A DNA stretch of 64,000 bases from Uranotaenia lowii. Its lineage: Eukaryota > Arthropoda > Insecta > Diptera > Culicidae. A program made the position numbers and the translations under genes. Below are positions 44,057 to 56,655 of this stretch, in pieces. The first letter of the stretch is position 1, and every line of letters begins with the position of its first letter. The stretch is from the NCBI RefSeq assembly GCF_029784155.1, contig NC_073692.1, positions 319,319,641-319,383,640 of the forward strand, read 5' to 3'. The notes beneath the pieces were generated by a model. The model had not been told where the DNA came from and did not search any database. It was given only the letters and a program-made list of their open reading frames with translations.

Positions 44057-47022
44057 TTACAAATTTGTTTTGTTTTGACGTAAAAGCTTATTTGTCGAAG
44101 AAGGAATCTTAAGGTTTTAGTTGACAATTAGCATGAAAATCTCGCAAAAAAACACAAGAAAAAACCGTCGTTGGTTGCATATTTACTGCAGAAAATATCG
44201 TTAAAATCCTCATTTCATCTGTAAACATGCCAATTAACTTGGTTCAGTAGAATATTTCGGACAAGCCCATACAAGATAATGTTTCCCTCATAAAATGTTG
44301 AAAAAATGAACATTTAATAAAAGTTTTCTATTTTTAATGTAAAGTTCCAAACTTTCAAAAATCGGGCTGAAATGTTAATAACTTTATCAACATCATTGTG
44401 CTGTAAAAAAATACAAACAATGCTGTTAATTCAAGTGTTGCATCTGAACTCGCTGTTGCATGATGCCCTGTTTGAAGGTATAAATATAAGTTTAAAACTG
44501 GTCTGTATATTGAAAATTATGGCACGATTTTGAATAATTTAAATTAGATTTTCGAAAGTTCAGAATGTTGATTATGAGCAAGTCTCAAACCCATTCAAGT
44601 ACGTTATTAATTATTCAAAAATGTGTTTAAAACTTTCTGTTAACTTTTCACCAATTCTCCTTCGAACCCTTGTTTCGGGAAAAAAAAATCATTTTCCTTT
44701 TCGTGATGTTCTAAACGATACCCATAATGCTCCCAATGTCTTTTCACTGCCCGTTTGGGGAATTTCCATAACAGTAAACTTTAATTAGTTCGTTAAAAAT
44801 ATGGGCAAATGCTCGATAAACTTTGCACCTTAACCTGTGTGTGGGCCCGCGATACGGGTGTAGACCACTTGCAACCAACTTCGATGAGCATTCGTGCTAC
44901 CGTTTTGCGAAAGTTTCTTGTCGCGCTTTTTTTCCCTCGCATCTTTTTCTCGGAAAGCGTGTTATTTAGTTTCCCGATAAGACATTACAACAGAACCTCC
45001 GAGAGAAAGTCTAAGGCTGCCAGTTGTTGGTGGGCGTGCAAAAACCTGCTGTTCTGTTAGCATACCGCTATCGGGCCCCCTCCAAAAAGCACCGCCACCA
45101 CCGAGGAGCTTCCTCAATCATAAGACGGGGCAGGAGCAGTTTTTTTCCTTTCTTTTGCACATTTCCTTCGCGCCGGGAACTTATCGACAAACATTCTATA
45201 ATAGTTGAAGTTTTTTAATCAGCTAAACAACAACACTCGACGGATGTGCTCGTCGGTGGAAAGGAAGCGATGAAATTATATTCTATTTCATAACTTTTAT
45301 AGGGCAGTGCTTTCGCGAGCACAGTCGCGAAAGGTCGTTTTGGAGAGTTTCGTTCAAAACCGTAGTCCGAAAAAATGGTTTCCTAAAGCTTCAAATATGC
45401 TTCAACAAGCCAAAATATATAAGAAGATTAATATTATGTTAATTGGGCAATTTTTGCCACCCTAAAAGCAGCTTAAATCATTGGAATCAATTCTTGTTAA
45501 ACGAAAGTAGGCATAAATGGTGGCTCCAGAGAGTGCAGATTCTTACGCAGATATTAGCAGTTTTATAATATTAATTTATCAGTTTACTGCTCAATAAAAA
45601 ATAGCATGTGGCTCAGTAGAACAATTTCCACATCGCCAATGGTCGCTACTCCGTGATTGACCGAGGCCATCAATTTTGTTCAGAGGTCAAATGAATGGTG
45701 GTTGGGATAAGCAGCTGATTCACACTGCACAAAACTGATGCTTTCTCTTCAAACGTCAATAACGGTCTCGAGCTCTGTTAACCTTAAGGTGTTAACAGAT
45801 GTGTGGTAACAACCAGCGAAGGAAGCGATGAACGATAAATAAATAGCCGGTGGCTCCAGAGAGTAAATAGTGAGAGTTTCTCAATGCAACAAGAAAACAA
45901 TGTAGAAAACATAAAACAAACTTCCAAATTTTTTAACTTGAAAAACTCAACCAAACGTTACAATTTAAGGATTCCTCGGTTGAATTACCTGGTTTTGTAT
46001 AAAAATATCGCTCTCAATAGCTAGCCAGAAATAGCAACGCTTTTGTCGCTTGGGCAAAAGCATAATGGTGGTGTACCATTGATTCCAACCGGATAACGGT
46101 TTTGGGGCAGCGAAGAGGGTAGATATGGATAGGTTCTTGAATTATAAATGTGTCTAGTGCTCCCCAAAGGATAACTGCTCGAACGACGGAAGTGGGACAG
46201 TCGTTTTGTGGAAGAATAATGTCCTTCTCCAGCTCGCACCGTCTTCCTCAGAACGGTGCTACTTTTTTCTCTCTCTAAGCTTGGCAGCGCGAAATGCCAC
46301 CCAGATGGTAGATTTGGAGGATTTCAAACGAAGTTTAGCTTTCTGCTTGCAACCGAAGAACCGTCTTTCTTGCCGGCATCCTTGGAATTATTGCTGCCGT
46401 TTCGTGCGTCCGCCATTGACAATTCTTGGAATGATGCCGGTGACTCAGATGCGAAAGGATTGATTCGAAGAACACAATCAATCAATATTTGATTTCATTG
46501 GCCTTGGGTGACAGATGTTTCAGGCGACGGGTTTCTTTCCACCTTCCAGCCGATTGCTGCTGATCGAATTTCTCATCCGGCACACAGGGGAAACCTTGAC
46601 CGGGAAATCGGATAAGCACAATAATCCGGTTCGGTAAATCCCGAAACGAGCATTGTTCCATCCATCAATTTCGAGAATGCCAAAATGAAAGTTAATTTGC
46701 ATATCCTATTTCACTAAACATTCAACATCTTTTTACTGATTCCATTTAGATGAGAATGAAAAAAGAGAAAAATGATGAAAAAGAAAGACGATGAAGCACA
46801 AGACTCTTGTTATTTTTTCGTTTAAAGTTCTACGTTGAAAAATTTATGCCTAAGATTCCGACAAGTCAAATTCAGAAATAGCAAGTTCTGAACTGTGTGA
46901 ATAAGTGTGATGTCTCGAGAATAACCCTTATAATTTACATACATACTTATTAACGCAGATCAGAACCTGCCATTTGGAAGTCAAATTCAGCGTTTAGTAA
47001 GATAGTAAGCTAGTGAGCGCTG
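44057..47022. other. No recognised gene
   Basis: Unassigned DNA. The less AT-rich parts at 44800-45220 and 46180-46700 have only short frames without recognised domains. GTGGCTCCAGAGAGT occurs twice in direct orientation at 45520-45534 and 45850-45864. Confidence 0.45.
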
Positions 47023-47110
47023 AGGCGGTCTAGCGAATAGGCTGGCGCGAGTATAGTAAGCCAGGCGTACTGGATTCGATTCCCGGTATCGGCCTTTGGG
47101 TTCAAATCCC
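47023..47110 (+). repeat. tRNA-like SINE head
   Basis: GCGGTCTAGCGAATAGG (from 47025) resembles an A box, and GGATTCGATTCCC (47072-47084) is a good B box. GAGGCGG at the start and CGGTATCGGCC at the end could form an imperfect acceptor and T arm. A second TTCAAATCCC follows at 47101. It is more likely a tRNA-derived SINE or tRNA relic than a functional tRNA. Confidence 0.6.
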
Positions 47111-48044
47111 ATAAGTGGGCAATAGGTGAGATGTTTCATTGTAACAAACATAAACATTCAATATTTCACAGGAAATGCAGCTGGGGTTGATCTGAACTAA
47201 AGAGACTAATAAAAGGGTGACTTCCAATAAATTTTGCTTTGAACAATGATTGTATTTTTGCTTATTTCTGAATACATCACGACTTGTGGAGCCGATTTAT
47301 TCTAACTTTTTTTTTACTTATGTTTCTTATAATGAATCTTCACATTTGAAAAGAGTTTTACTAAAAGTGTATTTTTATTGATAATCCTTTAAAGTGCATT
47401 TTTATTTTACATTAACGAAGTCAGAACTATTCATAAGCTCACACAATAAGATGACATATTTCGCATTTAGGTAGGTAGATATTCGTCAACGGGTGGACTT
47501 TTTGGCGAAACTTGAAAAAAAATCTTACTTTAGGGTGATTTTTTTATATTATTCCAAAACATATATTTTTACTGAATCACAATAAAGCTAGTACAACGCA
47601 TAAGCTTTTGAATACTTAAACTTATTAAATTTACAATATATTGTAATACTGCATTCTAAACTGATTCTTAACTGTTGCTCAATGATTCCTAACTTTTTGT
47701 CAATAATATACGTAGCTCTTTCAACATGTTTAATCACGTTTTAGATTTTCAATACGAATTTAAAAAAAAGTTCTAACTTTGCGTTAGTTTAATTTACAGA
47801 GAACTAACACGTATTTTTTTTACTAGATATGATAAAAGTGACTATGTTTTTCTTTAGATCTTTTCAATGAAACGATTTAACCAACTTTTGGTTATTCGCG
47901 TGAATGAGACTCGTCAAAACAATGTTTTAAAAGGGATTACCTTAAACTTGAGACCGGGAGTGTATGCTTAACATATTGTTAGGGTTTACTTATAAAACTT
48001 TTCAGAGGTGGATGATGCTTATCCTGACCCTGAGTAACATGCTG
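47111..48044. other. AT-rich non-coding stretch
   Basis: No recognised feature. Confidence 0.45.
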
Positions 48045-49030
48045 ATTTGATGGAATCTGACGTTAATCTTGATTCCGATTTTGATCTTGATCCTAACTTC
48101 TATCATGTTAATGATCCTGACCCGATCTTGATCTTGAACATGATAATGATTCTGATACCTGATTTAGATCTTGATCCAGGGGCGGGATTATGGAACTCGA
48201 AACAATCGAGTTTCGTTCGATTCGACCGACTTTGGCATTACCGATCTTGAACGAGCGTGATTCGAATGGAACGTTTCGAGATGATTTACTACCCGGTTTA
48301 CTCGAAATCAAGTAGTTTAAAATTTAGAACTCGAACGAGATGCGTAATACCAATTCTAATTCGATTAGAGTTAAAACTCGAAACGAGTAACTCGAATCGA
48401 ATAGGATTCATAATTTCACCTCAGATCCTGAAGTTATTACCGATCCAGATCTTGATTGTGAAGATCTTTTCCCGATTACGATCTCGGTTCTGATCCTGAT
48501 GACAATCTCGATTTTGAATCTTTATCTTAAATGCTGATTCTGATCGTGAACACTGGTCTTTATCCTGATTCTGATCCCAGAATATGATCCTGGTCATGGT
48601 TCTGAATTCTGATGATAATCCTGGATTCCAGTCGTAGATCCTGATGATGGTTAATGATTCTGAATTTTTATCCCGTACACATTGCTGGACTCTCATCCTG
48701 ATCCTGATCTTGATTTCGAATACCTTAGCCTTATCCAGATGGCGATCTTAAATCTGATTCTGAACATAATCGTGATCCCGAATCTTGATCTTAAATCCTG
48801 AATTTTGATTCGAAACCTTAATCCCAATGCAATTCTGGATCTGGATCGAAATCTAGGATCATGATACAGATCTGGATCGTGATTCTGCATTCTTATTCTG
48901 TTTCCGATGCTATATTATTGATCTTGAATTTCTATCCAAATCCGGATCTTGAATGTGATCTGGAACCTGTCCCTTATTCTAAATCTGATCTGGATCCTTT
49001 GGCTGATTTGAATCCTGATCCTGATCAACT
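48045..49030. repeat. Degenerate GATCYTGAT-type tandem repeat
   Basis: Nearly 1 kb is built from irregular 6-12-bp words such as GATCCTGA, GATCTTGA and GATTCTGA, interrupted at 48180-48420 by an ACTCGAA-rich patch. The D/P/L-rich and R/S-rich frames through it are products of the repeat. Confidence 0.85.
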
Positions 49031-49094
49031 GTGAAAACTGCTGGAACATATGGAATCAAATTAATTCAAACCCTTTATTTGGTTTTGTTCAGTA

Positions 49095-49545
49095 TTTCAT
49101 TTAGAAAGGGGCCGGTTATGAATGTGTGTATCTTGGTAACCATTCATTCGATCGAAAAACTTCCTGAGAAGGAAATGAAGGTAATGTTATGATTATTCAT
49201 GGAAAAATATGAAAAAATTATCATTTTATGTAAGAAATATTCATATTTCATTTTTAGTATCTCACATCGGTGGGCGCACACTTTTTTCAGTTATGATATT
49301 GATCAATTTTTGTTAGTCATACTACCTCTAATATGAAGTTTAGGTGAATGCATCCTTCTTCTTCAATTTCCGCTACATTTTTGGCTAATACTTCTTACTT
49401 CAGAACTGGGGACAATTTGTTTAATTCAGCTGTTTCGCATTTAACTAGACTAGATAATTTTTGTGCCACCAATACACGTTTTTACTGGAATATGAGCTGG
49501 CAAAATCTGACAAAATTACATTGTAGAGTCATCGTCAGATTCTTT
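49095..49545. repeat. Diverged relative of the 59786-60755 element
   Basis: Shares blocks in order with 59800-60180, including GAAGGTAATGTTATGAT, GCGCACACTTTTTTCAG and CTTCTTCAATTTC. Terminal inverted repeats are not recognisable here. Confidence 0.75.
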
Positions 49546-49602
49546 TAGAAATAAAATCGATTAAGTTACTTCAAGATTACTGTTTTTAGGCTTTAGAGTA
49601 AG

Positions 49603-50870
49603 GTTGCCAGAATTTTTTCAGCTCGTATCCGGGCCGGACAAACCGGGCAATTTGTATATAAAAACCTAGCAAAATCCGGGCATTCGATTTCAAATTGACG
49701 ACCATAAATCCGGGCAATATATGGGTTAATTTTGTCAAAACTCTGAAATTCTTCAACAAAAATCATGAAAAAAAATGAAAAACAATTTTTTTGTCATCAA
49801 TACTCATCGATAGATTTTGAACCGTATTTTAGGCTTCCAAAAAACCTTTCATGATTATTTTTATAAAACTTGCTCAACAAATTTCGTTTTGGAGGTGTTT
49901 GTTGTTAACACGTTGTTAATATCTAAATAACGTCACATGCCACATTCGGCTCCATTTGTTTGATGAGTTTTCTACCCTGAAAAAAGGAAGGTTCTAAATT
50001 ATTAGTACGCAAACATCCTCTCTTATAACCTTTTAATTGATAAGTGCTCAATTTCAACTAAAAAGCTTTATGAGAGCCTTCCTTCCCCTTTTCTTCTTGC
50101 CACCCTCCACTCCTTGAAGCACGTAGGCGTTTCAGATAATCATACCAATTTGTTCGTACCAAAACCCAAAATTTCATAGATAAATTCTCGAGTTGTACAA
50201 AAAATTATATAGGAGCCTACCTTCTTCCTTCCTATCTTTCTAAGGAAGAAGGGAGGAGTCTGAAATAATCATAGAATTATTCCTAGTATTCAATTTGCTT
50301 CAATAGTTTCTCAGTTATGCACATTTTTTTACAGGAGCTTCCCTCCTATTTTCTATCTCCCCACTGGAAGGGTAAAGGGATATCAAAGATTCAGAGAATC
50401 ATTTATCATACCCCCATACCATCCCATGCTAAATTTGGTTCCATTTGCTCGATTTGTTCTTCAGTTATACAAAAAAATTGTATGGAAGCCCCCCTCCTTT
50501 TCTTCAATTTTCCCAGAGGAAGAAAAGAGGGGATCCGAACGACCATAAAAACATTAACCGTTCCCAAATATCCTACCATGCCAAATTTGATTCCATTTGT
50601 CATTTGCTCGATTAGCTCTTCAATTATGCAAAAATTGTAAGAAAGCCCTCCTCCCTTTTTTCTATCTTCCCATTGGAAGAAGAGATGGGTGCCAAAAATT
50701 TATTGTACCCCAATACCATCCCTTACGAAAATTGGCCAAATTTGCCCGGATATTGGCCGGATTTCGGGTTGAAATTTTTAAAATCAAATACTGTGAATTT
50801 GCCAGTTTTTTTTTGATAAAATAGCTCGGATCTGCCCGACCCGAAGACGTTCGGGAAAAAATCTGGCAAC
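49603..50870. mobile_element. Element with GTTGCCAG ends carrying ~150-bp units
   Basis: Termini GTTGCCAGAATTTTTTC (49603) and the complement of GTTGCCAGATTTTTTC (ending 50870) are inverted, each followed by CCGGGCC/CGGGTCGGGC-type sequence. From about 49980 to 50720 the interior is a degenerate tandem array of the same ~150-bp unit as in 54205-55990 (CCATGCCAAATTTGRTTCCA, then TTATGCAAAAAT, then CCCTCCC). No coding region and no clear target duplication. Confidence 0.7.
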
Positions 50871-51176
50871 ATTTCTCTAGGAACATTTCTAATAAACATT
50901 TTGATCTATTGAATTCATTTATCTACAAGGATCGGGATCATCTCAGGATTTAAAATAGAATTCGGATATTATTCCAAAACATTCATATGAATCGGAGACA
51001 AAGGGATAGTTTTCAATTGCTTAGAATTGAGCTTAATGAAGATGTCTTTTAATTAAGATGTCTTTTACTGAGACACAGTTCTATGACAAAAACAGTTTTG
51101 CCGTGATACGATAATTTACGTCAAAATACTCTCCGGATTTTATATTTGGATAACTATGCGTGTGGCGTATGTGCAG

Positions 51177-51918
51177 TAGACTGAGTCGTTTTGGGGTCAT
51201 TTTTGAACTTCTCAAACCCTGGGGTCTAAAAAGCTTCGTTTTGGTTCAAAACTCATCCATGATTTTTTGCAGAATTTTTAAGTAACGTCATCATCATTTT
51301 GGTGTATACTAGGGAACCGAGCCTGCCCATGGTTTTGTGCCAATTTATGAATTTTTGAAGGAAAATTTTTCCCTGAACAACTTTGTCCAAGACCTTAACT
51401 TCATGTCTTATTAGACAAAAAAGTTATAAGCTGTTTAACAGGGGCATGTCTTTTTGCATTGATAAACAATAAATTCAATTGACATCACTCCTGGTGCCTC
51501 GAGAAGTATTGCATGAAACGAAGTCATGCAATATCTAGCTAGGCATCCAGCAGTGATGTCAATTGAATTTATAGTTTTTCAATGCAAAAAACAAGCCCTC
51601 ATTCAACACATAAATAATAACTTTTTGTCTAATAAGAATCGAAGTTACGGTCTTTGACAAAGTTGTTCAGCGGAAAATTTTCTTCAAAGAATTTATAAGT
51701 TAACACAAAAACCATTAGCAGGCTCGGTTTACCAAGAAGAAACATAAATGGTGATCATTTTTCAGTACAAAATATTCAATTTTCCCATACAAACGTAAAA
51801 TTTCATATTTACTCATGTAAACGTTACTTAAAAATTCTGCAAAAAATTATGGATAACGAATCTTTTAAGACTCCTGGGTTTGAGAAATTCAAAAATGTGC
51901 CCAAATCGATTCAGTCTA
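51177..51918. mobile_element. 738-bp palindromic (foldback) MITE, TA target site
   Basis: The whole element is an inverted repeat. The left end GACTGAGTCGTTTTGGGG (51179) pairs with the right end complement GACTGAATCGATTTGGGC (ending 51916), and pairing continues to a central TTGACATCACT/AGTGATGTCAA near 51480-51560. TA flanks both ends. It contains no coding sequence. Confidence 0.82.
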
Positions 51919-54025
51919 ATGAGCAGTAGCTGATTCACAAATTTTAGTTCTGTTTTTTTTTTTATCTAGAAGCATATTTATCCGTTATATTGTGGTGAAT
52001 GGTGATGGAAATTATTCAGACCACGTCTATAATATAAGTCTTTTTATCATAATTTTTTTTTATTGATATCATTTCAAAATTCCAATAAATTTGTTTCATG
52101 GTAGTAAAAACATATATAGTTGGAATTCCGTAATTTTTTTTTTTTTTTTAATCGATTACACCCTAAGTTTCTTTCCCCCGGAACCACCCCTGTTAGAATT
52201 TCCTATTTAAACTTTAAAACGGAATGTAAGCAGAATCGAGCATTTAGAAAGAATAAGTTTCTTCATCATTCTCCAACAAACTAGCCCAACTACATTCAGC
52301 AGCCTCAAACTAGACAGCTACCATGAAGCTGTTGGTTTAGTAATGTGCTACCACTGCTGCTGCTACTCCAACAATCGTCTGTATTCGTTCGTTAAGATTA
52401 CATAAGCTAGGGAAGGCAGGTAACATTGTGGCAGCTAAGCAAAAGTCTATCGTGCTACTTTAGATTGAATTCAACCAATCTGATTCCTTTCACGGGAACA
52501 GTGGGCTTTTGACGTACATCAAATATTTAACTTTAACTTTTGTCACAGACTTGATGGTTTTCATGGTGTTTATTATATGGACAAATTTTTTCACTGTTGA
52601 ACACTGTTAGATCATAAAAATGTCAAAGGATTTTTTTTCATTTCAAAGTCACAAAAAAAAGGACATTTGAACCAAAGTGCCGGAGGGTGGCTTTAAAGCT
52701 GACATGCCAAGCTATAGAAGACTACTGGTGTTTCCAAAAGCCGGGCCTCTGATTTGCCAAGTGGGCAAACCCGGTGTGATGTCGTTAAAATTTAATGTTT
52801 CAATTAGCTTTCGGAGGCAGTTTTGTTGGCTGGCAGTGTGCTCCCGGGTAACAATCCCAACTGGAAATGGCCTCCTCACGTTTCGTTTTCGATGAAAAAT
52901 TACAACCGATCCCGATGTTCCTGAATTGTGATTAATCACGACCACCGAAGCCGGGTGTGCATTTGCAGTTGGAAATTTCTAATTTTACAGATTTGCCTTC
53001 CCAGTTTTTTTTCACCTTGATACTTTGGAAAATGGAAAAAGCTCTATGGCAAGAAAAAATTAAACGCCCTGGCCACCCAAGAGGAAGATTAAGAGAGAAA
53101 GAAAAGTAAATCGTTCTAAGAAACTGGTAGGAGTGTTTCTCATTTGAATATTTCATGCATATTCAAATTGTCTACGGTTAATTTATTTATTTTCGCATTT
53201 ATCTGGATTACTTCGAAGTCGTTCTGCAATCGAATCTGAAAAAAAAAACGAATAAAAAATTTTGAAGGACGATGACACAGACAATTTTTAATTTGGTTTT
53301 CATGTGCTCTAAAATTTCTTTACCTTTAAAAGGTAATGTAATTTCCGAACACATGAAAACCAAATAATAAAATGTCTATGTCCTTCTTCTTCCAAATTTT
53401 AAAGCTGTACCAGGCTTGTATTCTACCAAACCATACATACGTCCCATTTAGCCATGTGTTATTATCTATTGGCTTGTACCTAAACCAGAAGGTACGAAAC
53501 CGTAAAATCAGCTTAATCGCCCTTGAATCTGGACTCGCTCTGGGACAAATCCTACTACAAAACTTTTGTGTGCGACAAATGACCCCTTCAAGAATGGACC
53601 GACCGAACCGAAGCAAGAAGAAACAAATGTCGCCAAGAAAACTATCAAATGGTCCAATGCCGTGACCATTCGCATTAAGCATTTTATCTTCGTTCTACGG
53701 TCGATTTGCCCTTACACTACCTACTGCTAACCCTGTGGTTTCTCTATCACACACGTAGCTATCTATTTTACCGGGTAGCTTATGGCCACTGGATGTGGAA
53801 AAGGACGAGTCTAAGTACTTAGTTCAGAAATTTTTTCAAAACAGGGCAATGGCTTTGAAAGAACTTTAAAAGCTGTACGGTCAATATCAAAGGAAACTTC
53901 ATCGATACATTGCCAGTTTTAGGAAATCCATCAATTTTGACCGTGTAGCCAATTGATAGAGTATGTTTATTGAAGTTCAATTCAGAAGCATGATCAGGAT
54001 AGATATCTTTTTATTATTTATTGTA
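51919..54025. other. No recognised gene; hairpin at 53292-53364
   Basis: Unassigned DNA. TTTGGTTTTCATGTG (53292-53306) pairs perfectly with its complement at 53350-53364, with an inner TTACCTTT/AAAGGTAA stem. Open frames at 53326-53682 and 53372-53665 overlap on opposite strands, and neither matches a family I know. Confidence 0.5.
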
Positions 54026-56085
54026 CACTAGCTGACCCGGTGTGCTTTGCTACACCTTCCAAAAACAAATGGTATTTTCAGAAATTATTCAAGTTTTGAT
54101 TGTTTTGTTGGCATTATTTTAAATCAAATTATAATATAATTCAAAAGCAATCGCTATTAAATAAGATTTTTATCTGTTTTTTTAAGCTTCGCCCTGAGCT
54201 AGAGGTCTCAAATTAATCATACGCAAACAATATAACTTATAAAATATGGTTATTATTGCTGGATATGTTCTGAAAAGAAACTGAGAAACTGATAAGAAAG
54301 CCCCCACTGTCCTTCCCGATACCCCCTGCAGAATGGAGGTCGAGATCTTTACTAATCATACCTATTTTTTTGGAACCCAAAAATCCTCTTATACCAACTA
54401 TAGTTCCATTGGTTGATCAGTTTTCAAGCTTTACAAAAAAAAATTATATGGAGCCTCCCCCCCCCCCTTTCTTCCCCTCTATACACTGCACTGTAAAGCG
54501 TAGGGTATAAGGCTATAACAATCGTAGAAATATATCTCGTGACCAAATACCTTTCCATGCCACATGGACCCCCTCTCTCCTCCTATTTACCTACTCACTG
54601 GAAGGAGGATGGTGTGTCAAATAATCATAGAATCATACAAAACGATTTCCATGTAAAATTTAGTTCATTTCTTGGATTTTGTTTAAAAAAAGCTTTCCTC
54701 TTCCCTTCCTATATTCCCAATTCTATCCTTCTGCAAGAAAGGAATTGTTTCAAATAGAAATATTTCTCGTTTTGAGTTACCATCCCATGCCCAATTTGGA
54801 TTTATTTGCGTAGTAAATTCTTGATTTATGCATAAACTTGAGAGGAAGTACCATCCCCCCTTCTCTCCATTGAATGGAGGGGTGAGAACTTAATATTCAT
54901 AGAAGTTTTTTTCGTACTCAAATACTTTTTGATGCCAAATTTGGTGTCATTTGCTCGAATAACTCTCGAGTTATGCAAAAATGCATTTGTATGGAGCCCC
55001 GCTTTCACCCTTTATCTACATCTTTCCACTGAAAAAAAGGTGGGGCTTCAATTTATATAGAAACATTTCTCGTATCCAAATATCTTTACATGCCAAATAT
55101 GGATTCATTTGCTCGATCAGCTCCCATTTATACCGAAAACTGTAAGGGAGACCCCTCTTCCCTTTTTCATTCGCCTCTTTGAAATAGTGAGGTATACCTA
55201 GTATTAATAGAAGCATTTCTCGTACCCAAATATCGTTTCATGCCAAATTTGGTTCCATTTGCTGTTGTAGTTCTCGAGTTATGCAGTATATATTGTATGA
55301 AACTCCCCTCCCTCTTCTTTTCTCCACACTGGAAAAAGGAAGAGGTCTCAAACAATCATTAGAACATGTCTCGTTCTCAAATACCCTTCCATGCCAAATT
55401 TGGTTCCACTTGCTTGATTAGTTCGCCAGATATTTAAAAAATTATAAAAAAAGGTTCCCTTCCCCCTTTATAAGTTTCTACTGGAAAGAGGGAGGGGTCT
55501 TAAATAATCATAGAAACATTTTACGTATCCAAATATCCTTCCATGCCTAATTTGGTTTCATTTGCTTTATTAGTTTTTGAGATATGTAAAAATTATAAAA
55601 AAGCCCCCTCCCTTCTTCTACTGGAAAGAGGGAGGGGTCCCAAATAATCATTGAAATATTTTTTGTATTCAAATACCTTCCTATCCCCATTGGGTTCCAA
55701 TATCTTGATTATTTTTCGAGATATATGAAAAATTATGAGGTAGCCCCCTTCCCCTTCCTATTTCCCCAATGAGAGGAGGGAGGGGTACCTTATATTCATA
55801 GAAACATTCCTCATTCCCAAATACCACTCCATGCCAAATTTGATACCATTTGCTTGATTGGTTCTCGAGTTATGCAAAAAATTGTCTTTAGTTTGGGAGG
55901 CCCCTCCCCCCTTCTTGATAGGGGGAGGGGTCCCAAACCATAATAGGAACCTTCCCCGGTCTCCAATACCTCCACCTGCCAAGTTTCACGTGAATCGGTT
56001 CAGTAGTTTCTGCGTCTATAGGGAACAGACAGAAAGACAGACAGACAGACAGACAGACAGAAATTCATTTTTATATATATAGATA
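54026..56085 (+). mobile_element. Repeat element starting CACTAGCTGACCC, ending TATATATATAGAT
   Basis: The head CACTAGCTGACCCGGTGTGC and the tail (GAATCGGTTCAGTAG, then a CAGA run, then TTTTTATATATATAGAT) are the ends of a dispersed repeat widespread in insects. I cannot name its family with confidence. From about 54205 to 55990 the interior is a tandem array of about eleven ~150-bp units. No coding capacity. Confidence 0.75.
54205..55990. repeat. ~150-bp tandem array
   Basis: The word CCATGCCAAATTTGGTTCC or a variant recurs near 54786, 54932, 55090, 55239, 55390, 55542, 55683 and 55829, so the period is about 141-158 bp. Each unit also has ATTTCTCGTACCCAAATA, TTCTCGAGTTATGCA, a CCCCTCCC tract and GGAGGGGTC, so each unit can form a C-rich/G-rich hairpin. 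Confidence 0.88.
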
Positions 56086-56196
56086 TACAGATCACATATT
56101 GATTCTAAAAAAATGGAAAGCGGAACGGGTCTGCTCAGATGTCAAAGTGGTTTCGCAAAAAAAAAAACGCCGTTGCCTCAATACGCTCGGATTTAC

Positions 56197-56655
56197 ATGG
56201 TGTTCCGTCTCACGATATAACCTGATGAAAAATATTCCTCCAATTCACTCGGCCCATGGCAACTGTTCTCCAATTTATCGGGCATTCCACATACGCCAGA
56301 TCACGCTCCACTTGGTCTAACCACTTCGCTCGCTGCGCCCCTACTCGTCTCGTATACAGGACAGTCGTCCGGAATTCGCGCAACATGTCCTGTCCAGCGT
56401 ATTCGTCCAGCCTTCGCCACCTTCTGGATATTGGGTTCACCGTAGAGTCGCCCGAGCTCGTGGTTCAGCCTTCGTCTCTACACTCCGTTCTCCTACACGC
56501 CGAAGATGGTTCTTAACACTCGTCGCTTGAATACTCCGAGTGTGCGCAGGTCCTCTTCGAGCAATATCCACGTCTTATGCCCGTAGAGGGCAACCGGTCT
56601 AATGAGCGTTGTGTACAGGTTACACTTTGTGCGAGGACTAAGTTTCTGCGCTGGA
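56197..56655 (-). mobile_element. RTE-type LINE 3' fragment, copy C
   Basis: C-terminal part of the same family as copies A and B: KLSPRTKCNLYTTLIRPVAL and EEDLRTLGVFKRRVLRTIFG in one frame, then GQDMLREFRTTVL and VGAQRAKWLDQVERDLAYVE in 56210-56440. The 3' end ACGGAACACCATGTAAAT is at about 56197. It abuts the next LINE, which runs the other way. Confidence 0.9.

Noticed and set aside
47023..47110. Functional tRNA gene
   Set aside because: A and B boxes are present, but the acceptor stem pairs poorly and there is no clear T-run terminator. SINE head or relic is the safer reading.
48108..48890. Several D/L/P-rich or R/S/I-rich frames
   Set aside because: They follow from the degenerate GATCYTGA repeat.
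53326..53682. 118-codon frame
   Set aside because: A competing frame of similar length on the opposite strand, no known motif and no start or splice support.
54205..55990. Regularly spaced repeats resembling a CRISPR array
   Set aside because: The units are contiguous ~150-bp tandem repeats without unique spacers, in a eukaryotic transposon.
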